Positions 1 to 9,700 of a stretch of 11,906 nucleotides of DNA are shown here, one piece after another. The position numbers and the translations under genes are program-made. The stretch comes from Echinostoma caproni. Its lineage: Eukaryota; Platyhelminthes; Trematoda; Plagiorchiida; Echinostomatidae. The stretch is taken from contig UZAN01044671.1 of assembly GCA_900618425.1 (NCBI GenBank), positions 1 through 11,906 on the forward strand. The letters are read 5' to 3'. Numbering within the stretch: position 1 is the first letter of the stretch; each line of letters begins with the position of its first letter. Below the pieces are notes generated by a model, which ran no database searches, had not been told where the DNA came from, and saw only the letters and a program-made list of their open reading frames with translations.

Positions 1-2
1 TT

Positions 3-155
3 TTCCTCGGCTCTCTCGCCGTCGATCAAGGCTTGCTGACCCCGAGCGTTCCTTATGTATCCTACCGCTACTCTGGTAGCTACGCTGGACTGGACATAGC
101 TAAAGTATACCTTCAAGCAGTCCTTGGCTCGGTTTACCAGTTTTGTTCAACTTGA
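3..155 (+). CDS. Possible 3'-terminal exon of an unidentified upstream gene (partial)
   Basis: An open frame enters from the left edge and runs to a TGA at 153-155, about 50 codons. It reads like real protein, with segments such as GLLTPSVPYVSYRYSG and GLDIAKVYLQAVLG, but I do not recognise the family. It is either the last exon of a gene on the same strand as SPT16 or continues through an unseen splice. Weak donor-like GT sites lie at 120 and 132. A second open stretch in the same frame (294-488, with a polypyrimidine-AG at 322) could be a further exon, but none of the visible GT sites joins to it in the right phase. Coding status is uncertain; short open frames of this length also occur by chance. 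Confidence 0.25.
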   Translation, partial: FLGSLAVDQGLLTPSVPYVSYRYSGSYAGLDIAKVYLQAVLGSVYQFCST

Positions 156-645
156 AGGCAAAAACCCATCTGGACTATTTTGGTTCTTTCACTCTTCCCC
201 TTGTATTTTTATAAGCACCCATGGCTTCTTTTTTTTCAAATCGCCTCCACGCTTGCTTTTTTATTGCTGTGCCCTGGTGGCGACGCCCGTTAACCGGCCG
301 GCCTTCCCTTTTTTTCTAACAGCTCTAGGTGGTGCGAATTCCTCATTGAGCCGCCCGAGCTTCTCCTTGAAGAGTTGTCAACCTCTCTCAACACTCCCGT
401 ACGGCACGTTCCATTGCAGTCTTCCAGGCGCTTCGGGCAGTCGCTATTTATCAATTTTATTATAACGAAGAGTTTAAAGCAAACATAACCATTGAGATCA
501 TACGAATTTAGACGTCGTTTGGGCAAAAGCATTAAATGTTCCCGTAAGAACTGAATTTATCTGAAATTGAAGGGACTTGATGGTACTTATTTGTTTAAAT
601 GAATCCCGGACAAACATTTGAATCTGGCGCGGTTGTAGCTTTACA
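156..645 (+). other. 5' flank of SPT16 / short intergenic region
   Basis: No confident gene lies here. The stretch includes a T-rich region ending in a polypyrimidine tract and AG at 321-322, an open stretch ending at a TAA at 486-488, and an ATTAAA at 531-536 that could be a variant polyadenylation signal for an upstream transcript. I see no clear TATA box ahead of the SPT16 start. A TTGTAG at 633-638 sits only 7 nt before the SPT16 ATG, so it could be a 3' splice site of a 5'UTR intron or a spliced-leader acceptor. That reading is inference. Confidence 0.4.
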
Positions 646-714
646 ATGTGCGCCCTAAAATTAGACACACAGAGTTTCCATTCAAGATGTTCGCGGTTGT
701 ACAAATGTTGGCAG
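646..714 (+). CDS. SUPT16H: SPT16 exon 1 (residues 1-23)
   Basis: Starts at ATG 646 and ends at CAG before donor GTATTT, phase 0. It encodes the first helix of the N-terminal domain, with the conserved RLYxxW pattern (RLYKCW). The first 17 residues are divergent from animal SPT16 except for the LD near residue 6, but length and spacing fit the usual start. Confidence 0.88.
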
Positions 715-3700
715 GTATTTTGAGTTACGCAAAAATACATTTGTAGTCTGGAGAAGGTTCGTGGTCAGAATTTGACGCATTTGCGGTCCCTGCTGGGAAA
801 TTTGACAGTGTCTATGGCAAAACGCTGTCACTTCACGTATGCTGGTCTTCGTCGTTTGTATCATATTGTTTGTAGGTTTGGTTATTCGGCTATGAATTGC
901 AGGATACAGTCATGGTGCTTTGTGAAAAGTCCATCGTTATACTGTGTGGGAAGAAAAAGCTCGATTTTTTCCAGCCGCTCACAAAGCAACAGAACAACGG
1001 AAGGGAAATAATACTAATTCCAAAAAATCAAGTAATTGTGAAAATTGCTAATAAAATATTGTTTTCAGGCTGATGGCGATAAAGCAGGGGTACAAAAGTT
1101 GATAAAAGCGATGCACGACAGTCGCAAAGTAGGCAGTAGTTCTTTTAATGACTCGTTCCTAGGGAAAAGTTATCGGTATTTTCGAGAAAGACAAGTTTTC
1201 TTCCGAACTTACGAAAGAGTTCCGAAAAGAGTTGGAATCTAGCAAGTTTGAACTGCGGGACAGCTCCTCCCTGTTCAGTGATGTATTTGCCGTAAAGGAC
1301 GAAATGGAGTTGAATCTCTTAAAGAAGGCCAGCGATGTCACATGCAGTGTTTTTAACAAACACCTAAAAGAAGAGATCATGGATATTATTGATTATGACA
1401 AGGTAAGTCGCTTTTGGACTCCTCAAATTATCCATTTGAGTGTTATACTGAAAGCGGGGGCAACTAGAGTATGCAGATTATTTACATTAGATGGATAAGT
1501 TTTATGCGCGTAGTATGTTTGCGCGTGCAAAAAAGTAACTACTGGTTGTCTAAATCTTCCTGTAGGGGGAGTACATGTAATAGCATGACAAAACATGTCT
1601 TCACGTGCTAATAAGCTCATCCTTTTTGTCAAACTATCCGACGGTGCATTGGTGACTGGTGTTACTTTCTCAAAGGTACTACCTATACAATCAGTAGATA
1701 CCTCCAATTACATTTTTTACCTGTCCCGCCGATCTTATTGTTTAACTGACAATCTATCTGATGAAAATACACCCAACGACACTGAGTTAAAGCTTGCGTA
1801 CAAACCAACCGATGATGCCCATGTTCGTTCAGAAAGTCAAAGAAGTAACAGTATAAGTCCAATGAATACCATCACCCATGGCGTTGGTAAATAATTATAA
1901 ATCCTAGGTTATTTACACCCGGTCCTTGATACGTTTTATCAACAATTCATCTCAGATTTCGAGTTAAAACGCGACCGAGTTTTCTTAGTTACTCTAAGTC
2001 GATCGACGCAAAATAAACACTTGTAATGATACATGAGGCTCGAGTTGTTGGTGATTATTACTCGAGCACTTTATCTCAGTGATTAGAAAAGCATAGTCAC
2101 AGTCATTCCAACTAACAGCGAAATATGTCAGTTCGTTTAACTCGCCTTCTCGTTGAATCCACTAGATTCATCAGCCTCAGTATGATCGGGGTGGGTGTCT
2201 TACGTTGTACAAATATATTCTTTTTCACACGTCTGAATCCGGACTGCGTGTCAGAAAAATGGTACAATAATCTTTATGAAAAAGAAAAACGTTCCGTGAT
2301 TTGCATGTAGGCGGAATACTGCCAAGGCAGGTGAATTTTCCTGAGGATCCACAACCGGAGCCTTCGGATAGCCAGAGCCTGACTCGCAAGACAGCGAGGC
2401 GGTGTGAAAACCGCAATCCACTGGGGGCCGGTGTCCAGTTCATCGGATCATTCGCCCTTTGGGCGGAGTCAAACGACAAAGGTGCCCAATAAACCTCTAT
2501 GACCAGTGGAACCGATGACAACTGCCACAACTGGGAAGATGTGGGTGTGGTTCTTACGCCTCCTGGTTTCNCCTGGTTTCTTTTTGGAATCGGATTTTGG
2601 CCAACACCCCACCACCAGTGGTCCGCCAACCCGGTTATTGCCTCGGTTGTCGGCTTTTGGTTCTCACTTTAGTGGAAAAACCTCCTCCACGAGAAGACAG
2701 TAGGTAGGGCTTCCTCAACAGAGGCTTTTCGAGACGATTGGTCTTATGAGAGCATTTCGCGAGGTACAAGGAAAGGGTGACCAGCCGCAACCCTAGACAC
2801 CCGCCCCTAACCTTACTGTGAACGGTCACCATTCCCCTTTGCTTTGCGAAATGCTCCCATAGGACCAAGCGTCTCAAATAGCTTCTGTTGAGGAGGGTCA
2901 CTCCCCGTGGCGGAGGTGCTTTCCCGCCAAAGTGAGAGGATGGACCGCCAACATTCGTGGCTATACCCGTCTGGTGAACCGTTCTCAGTGCCCTTAGGGG
3001 AGTTTACTAAATCCCTGATTCCAGCTCAACTAAGAGTCGTGCGAATCACACCCTCCTGGTTGTGGCAGTGGCCACCGGCTCGATTAGACACCAAAGTGTA
3101 TAGAGTACCTCGGACGTTCAATCCCGTCCAAAGGGCCCATGATTCAATGAACTGAACACCGGCTCCCAATGGACTGCGGTTTCTGAGCTCCGTCCTGTTG
3201 TCTCACGGGTCTGGCTTTCTATCCAAAGACCTCAGACCCAGATGTTATCCCACTTCTTCATGGCAACCGGGAAGTAACATGCCCACAACCCATGAACACA
3301 TGCTACATATTTTTTATTTATATGTTGTGGCACATTCGCCAGTTCTGTGTTGAAATAAATAATAAAATAATTTGATCTCGGTAGTGTTATTCCTCAGGGG
3401 TCTTTATTTTACAGGTATCTTCCAGCAGAAATTCTTGGCAATCCTCAAGATATTGGTTGGCAAAAGACTCGTAAATGCTGCGGCTAGATTATCTACAGGC
3501 GCCCAAAGAACCTAGTAGGTGACAGCTAAATTCAATGAACGACGCTGTTTTTGCTTTTACCTCTTGAAACTAACATTGTGAACCCATTGGTCCAGTTCAC
3601 TTCCGGATTCTCCGGCATGTATTTGTTGTTCGACCTCGAACGCTATTTGGGATACAGTTAGTATCCAAAATCTCTATTTATATAGCATTTTCACACACGT

Positions 3701-3745
3701 CTGAATCCAGATTTTGTGCCAAACAAATCATGGTAAAATAATCTT

Positions 3746-3780
<35 letters not shown>

Positions 3781-6700
3781 ACGTCTGAGTTCGAAAGTGC
3801 GCCAAACAAATCACAGTAAAACAATCTTCAAAAAGAGTTCCGTAATTTCCTTGTGGGCTAACTACTGCAGTACTAGGTTGCCCAAGCCAAGGCAGGGGAA
3901 TATTCTTGGACCATTCACAAGCGAGACCTTCTGCCAGCCTGACTCACAAGACCACGGGATGGAGTGTAAAAACCTGGTTCCATTAGGGACCGGTGTCCAG
4001 TTAATCGAGTCATACGCCGTCCGGACGGTGTCAAAAGGCTAAGGTGCCCAATTGAACCGGTTACCACTGCCACAGCCAAGAATGTGTGCGTACGGTTCGT
4101 AGGCCTCTTCTTGGTTGGTTTGAAATCAGGGTTTTTAGCTAAATCTGTAGATGGACTGCCAGTGGTGTACCAACCCGGTTATCGCCCCGGATGTTGGTGT
4201 TTCTTCCTCTCACTTGAGTGGGAAAATACCGCCACGAGAGGACACTGAGTAGGGCATCCTCAGAAGAGGCTATCTGAGGTGCTGGTTGTATGAGAGGTGC
4301 AAGGTGAGGATAGCCAGTCACAACCTAAGACACCAACTCCTGACAATACTGAGGCTCTCGGAGGCGAAGATTGTATGGATCCAACGCTTTCATGTCCACT
4401 TCAGTTTCTACAACCCTTGACCATGCGTTTTCATGCGCCGGTTTTGGTTACTGTCTTTTGACCTCCCCCCATTTCGAAGAAAAAACAGGGAAGAATAAAA
4501 TGTTGCGAGCAGAGTCAAAGTAGGTAGAGGATTACCATGGAGTTAGGTTGCAATGAAAATTATTAGATGTACGAGCGCCTCTGTGACAGCCGTATCACTA
4601 AATGTTTATAACCGCGTGTTACTACGATCTCAGGGTCCCCATCCATGGAGCCCTGCAGTACCTATGCGACCCATTCTGTTGGTTAGGGTTTTCATACCCT
4701 CATACCAGGTTTTAGTTTAGTCGCCCTTAACCTTTTCCCATCCGTTGCTTGCCTCGGCAAAAGTGCACCGTGACAACCTATTTGGTGACATGCGTAATAC
4801 ATGTCTATGGAAGTCAACCACTTGTTTCACCCACCCCAAATTGTAGATGGGAACATTGGTGTTCGAATGCAGTTATTTTCTAATCCACTACAATGGGGAA
4901 ACATAAGTAGTACAATGCAACACTACATCTAACTCTCTGGGACTTTATGCGTTCGCCACTCCGACCCTTAGGTTGCCGGTTCGTAAGAATGAACGACAAG
5001 CCCTCGTAAATATGGATTTTACTCCGTCTGTTGCTCATCACACAAGGGTATGAAGTAAAAAAAGTACATGGCCATTGCTCTCCGTATCATTTGAAAATGC
5101 TCCTGAGGGATTTATCGCGTTCCGAGCGAAGTAGCTCATTGGCTTGGTTAATATTTTGTTTTCCTTTCTATCTTGCTAATCCTTCAGCCTCAACTTGTTT
5201 TTATTCCTTTTTTCGATTCGCTAGAAAGTCAAGCATGAAAAGTTATCCAGTGGCTGTCACGCTGCACTTCAGAAAAGCAATCTGATCAGTGGACTGGATC
5301 CGGACAGTCTGGAACTGTGCTATGATCCTATTATTCAAAGTGGAGGAAAGTATAATTTGAAGTTTAGCATCGAGAGGTAACTCATCGCTTTGTTTTATCT
5401 GTATTTAACTTGAGATGATATACTCTTCTGCCCCAGGTAGTCGCAGCGTTTTCGATTTTATTTTGGCTATTCCAGGTTTGGTTAACTTAATTGGAGGGAC
5501 CGTTTGAATTATCATTATTATTTTATTGCCGTTTTACGAGCAAGCTTGGTGCCAACGCAACAACAAGAATAACAGAACGTAGGGGGTTGGGATACATTGC
5601 AGAGTAAAAAGGTCAGACAGCTGAGCTGAATAACGAGAATAACATTTTTATTTTGTTTATTTCATCGTACACTTTTCGATCTTTTTGTGTTAGCGTTTTT
5701 TATGGAGCACGGGATTTCAATAGACAGACCGTACAGCGTTCACGTCACTGACTTCTATTCTGGGCCATATTTCTCAGCCTCTCCAAACGGCGACAATCTT
5801 CTTCCTTTGGGCCCCAACCCGGATTATGGGCTGCACCAACCGAAGCCAAGGCTTTAGCCAGCTTCTTCATACCTCTACGCCATGTCATGGTCTGACCGCC
5901 GCAGCTCTTCTTCCAGCCTTGCCCGACACGTGCAAAGAGCCGTTTGTGATGCTAATAGAAGCTGGAATCGTGCATAGCACACCCAGTTATGCTTACTTGT
6001 GGATAGTTTGAGTGTTTCATCGAAGACTCCCAGCTGACGTCATCTTATACTGTTCACTCGCACACAGGCTCTCGTTATTCAAAATCCTTATAGAACCTGA
6101 TGCGGCTCTTCACTGGTGTAATGCAAATATTCCGACCAATCATTTTTCAGCATATCTTTTGCAGAAGTTGATTTTTGTTATCCGGAGTTTCTTGAAGTGA
6201 ATCAATTAGAATGTAAGTGAGAAATATTGTTTAACCTCTACATGTAAAATCACTAATTTGTTCAGATACCTGATTTTCATTGTGCGAGCCTATTTTTAAC
6301 GATTAGCCGATATTGTCGGGACCGTTTTTGGTTGCAGACAGAAACAGTACATCCTTAAAAGTATTAATGTAAGAAGGTTCACGTCTCGGATTACTGGCGT
6401 TAAGTGCTATCGGGTTTTGAAGCTAAATATAGTGGTATTGTTTTTCTCATGCAATTTTGAACGAATTAAGCCATGTTTAGGGATATGAGGGACTATTCAA
6501 ATTGGTTTTGAGCGCATTCACAGACACCATTTAAACCATGTTCTTATGTATGTCCCAATCCTTTAAAATTCCTTTTATCCTCGCATTTTCGATAAATTAT
6601 TAAAGAATGTTGTGTGGAAACCAATAAAGAGCATTGAACACTGGTTTCATCCCTGTTGAGACCTATCACCACTGTGTGATTGGCGCGCCTGCTGTTAGCC

Positions 6701-9700
6701 TTCGCACAATGTTCTTTAACATCAGAGTCACATTTTTTGTTCTTTTAATTTCACAGGAGTAACTTTGCACGCGGCACAGTGTTTGACGTTGTGATTGTCA
6801 TACTTTCTATTCTTTCCAAGCGATGATCAGGTGCTTCACTTTGGTACAATCGTCTGCTCAATGGGTGTGCGCTACCAGTCTTACTGTTCAAATGTGATTC
6901 GTTCCCTTATGGTTAATCCAACTGAAGAACAGTCGGCTAACTACGCTTATCTTCACGACCTCTTTGAATGGGCTATCACTCAGATCAAACCTGGTATGTC
7001 ACTAAAATTTGCAGTAGCGTTGTGCTGTTCCTTATTTCTTTTGAGAAATCACCTAGACAGGCGGACCAGTCCTACTGGTTTGAGAAAAAAACAAGAACTA
7101 GTTGATCATTCTATCGGGTCTAAAGGAATTCATGCTTAACTGCGGCACTGACTAATCCTATGTGGTTTTTTTAATAATTCATGACCTTTTGTGCAGATAA
7201 TTAGAGATTTTCACAGATGCTATAGATATATTTACATTAGGAAAATTCAAAGTTTACGAGTATATCAGTATAACCAGTTTATTTTGTCTAGCCTGACAAA
7301 CGATTTAAAAATTAAAGTAACTGGAATAAATACTGATTACGATAACAAATCTGTCACGTCAAACAACTCCGTTTTGATTTTTGGATATCTACTTTTGCCC
7401 GTATTTCTAACAAGTTTCGTGTTTTAAATTTCACAGGTGTAAAGATCGCTGATTTTTGTCAATCGGTACAAGACAAGGTTTCATCAGAAAAACCCGAATT
7501 AAGCGACAATTTGATTAAAACATTTGGGTGAGTGTGTTCCCATTGTATGGCATGCAACTGATTGTTGGGACGGATCCAGCAGTTCATCTCGCTACGGAAT
7601 CCACAGTGCACAAACAAATATACTATCATTGAATTTTAGGGCTTGTATTTTAATCTTAATTTTTCGGCTTTGAACAACCGAGTTACAAATCAGCGCTGAA
7701 AACCGAACAGCTCTTAGCTGAATTATACCACACAGCACACATTGATTTAGTTGATTGCAAAACTGTTTAATTGTAATAATCGTGTCGCGGAACTAAAGGA
7801 AATCTTCTGACACTTCATTTATGAAAAGGACTAATGGCAAACCAATCCGTTTCAAAATTAGTGGCTATGATTATCAAACATGCTCAAACATTCAAAAAGG
7901 TTCTAAGGAGATGCAACTAGTGTTATTCAGCCTGTAGCTGAATAAAAGCTCGTTACCAATTTTACCTGTTCACTTTGGACCCAAAACAGTTCGCCACTGC
8001 TTGGTATTTCGTTTTTCATAGGTCCTCGTTGCTGGATCATTTCGGTTTGCTCCTGCTAACTGTTACACTGCTGCGCAATGTAGGAAACTCTGTTCGAACA
8101 CGTACATCTCAATAGCAGTGCCCAAATGTGTCTTATTCGTTGGTCGGTCAAACAGGTAGCTAAAACCAGTGGAGACGGATTCACTGAGTGCCGGTTTCAA
8201 TCTTGGGCTGGTGTGTGATAAAATGTACATCATGCGAAAATCTATTAAAAACAGAAACATCCGCCGCATGTGCACTGTTTCTGTGCGTTGTTTCTGTCAA
8301 CGTTTGTATCGGTTCCCTTCCCCCTCTAGGGTTGATCATAAAATGTTGTTTAGGTTTCATCATGGACGGAGCAAATGAACTGAAAACCTAGAAAGCACTA
8401 TACAACTGTTTCAACGTGATTGGGTCTCATCCGCCGTGCGGATCCATGGATTCCACCGGAGATCAAACCCGGGACCTTACACACTGAACACAAGCATATT
8501 ACCCATTCGGCCGTGTCAAATAATAGTGTACTAGTAGTTCTACTTAACCAACTGGAACATAAAATCAATGCATAAAACAAACTTGTCGTTGGTAATGTAA
8601 AACAAATGCAGCAATAGCGCCGGAACAAAATATATTTTATGGTGTATGGAACCATTGCTTTGTCGTCAGCAATAATATTCCATCTACCCCAATGATAAGA
8701 TAATTCAGCTGCCCATGAACATGTTACCTATCGAACGTGCCTCCAAGTCCGCGGTTGGAAGAATAGTCATTTAGTTTTCTAAGCATAAATGGACTTGCAT
8801 TGCTTCGCGGAGCCACTGATCTCTGCAACAAAAAACCGTAAATATCAGTGGAAAGCAGCGTGACATAAACAAATCTGCTCCCCATCATGTTAGTCCATTG
8901 CTCACCCCGTTCCCTTAGAAGTGCGGGGGTTAGAGACGCTATCATAGAAAAAGACAGCAATACTGGGGATGCCACTTCGTGTCCTATTTCCGAGCTTCTT
9001 CATAGGTCCACTTCCATGACTAATCCTCCGGTATGATTCCACTCAAAGATACGAAAACGACAAATTTCTTTGTACTTCCTTTTTTATTTATTGAATATAC
9101 AAATGTACAGTCAACATCAAGAAGGGGTCTGCGGCCATGCAAAGACTGACTGGAGAAATACAGAAATAGGGAAGACGGGCGGCGGTGGAGCGGTTCGAAC
9201 CCTTGACTTCCGGGTCACAATTTGGTGACCTAACCACTTGGCCACCACTGACAAATGAGACCCTAATGTTTTCAAAACGTGCTGTATTTATGCACATCGC
9301 GACCCAGGAATACTGAAAATTCCGTGAAGTGAATCAGCTTGACACAAAGTGCAGTCACCGAGGTAGAGACAGGATTCTGCAGTTCGGAAATCTTAACCGA
9401 CTGGTTACCCACTGAAGAGTAAAGGAGTTACTTGGCTTAGCGTAAATTCGCGGGCGTTCTTCGTGAAATCCGTTTTTCTATTCTTTATTGGTCAAACTAG
9501 TTCCGTTTGCTTTTCACTTTTCAAGCACATCCGATATGCATTACAGAAGTGCCATACTCATTAGACCAGCTTGCACGCTCGGGGTTACATTATTTGCTTG
9601 GCTTTCCAAACAGACTTGGTTTTTGGTGGTGTGGTGTGTGTCTGTCTACCTAGAGTACGATCAGCGTTCTTCCAGGTTTAAAAATGCTACACATAATGTT

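Larger units (their letters stand above)
715..1162 (+). other. SPT16 micro-introns 1-4 (with intervening exons)
   Basis: Introns at 715-746 (32 bp), 837-875 (39 bp), 1032-1068 (37 bp) and 1129-1162 (34 bp). Each begins GT and ends AG, and each sits in phase 0. They hold almost nothing but splice signals. All later introns are 440 bp to 3.8 kb. Confidence 0.88.
2361..3228. repeat. Large imperfect inverted repeat (palindrome)
   Basis: Arms 2361-2782 and 2824-3228 are reverse-complementary over about 400 bp with a spacer of about 41 bp (2783-2823). The best 70 bp next to the spacer agree at roughly 80% by eye. It is formed by copies 1 and 2 of family R facing each other. As intronic RNA it could fold into a long, imperfect hairpin. 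Confidence 0.75.
1403..5224 (+). other. SPT16 intron 5, 3822 bp, repeat-filled
   Basis: Bounded by GTAAGT and CGCTAG. Its parts are: 1403-2225, no recognisable element apart from an unexplained 99-codon open frame at 1595-1894; 2226-3228, two opposed copies of repeat family R; 3229-3693, AT-rich with nothing recognised; 3694-4370, a third R copy with a (TA)n tract; 4400-4600, a copy of a second dispersed repeat; 4600-5224, nothing I can name. Confidence 0.85.

Noticed and set aside
124..465. 113-codon plus-strand open frame rich in Ser, Phe, Leu and Pro
   Set aside because: Composition follows the T- and C-rich DNA, there is no recognisable domain, and its frame competes with the more protein-like one at 3-155.
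2225..2629. 134-codon minus-strand open frame
   Set aside because: It lies wholly in repeat R copy 1, crosses the N, and the same frame is not intact in copy 3. It looks like a by-product of the repeat, not a gene.
5031..5285. 84-codon plus-strand open frame
   Set aside because: Its end overlaps SPT16 exon 6 in another frame, and its start is intronic; it is a shadow.
8447..8517. Functional tRNA gene
   Set aside because: The T arm is sound, but the anticodon loop is oversized and there is no acceptor pairing.
9183..9252. Functional tRNA gene
   Set aside because: A and B boxes are good, but the acceptor stem does not pair and the anticodon arm is malformed; it fits a SINE head instead.
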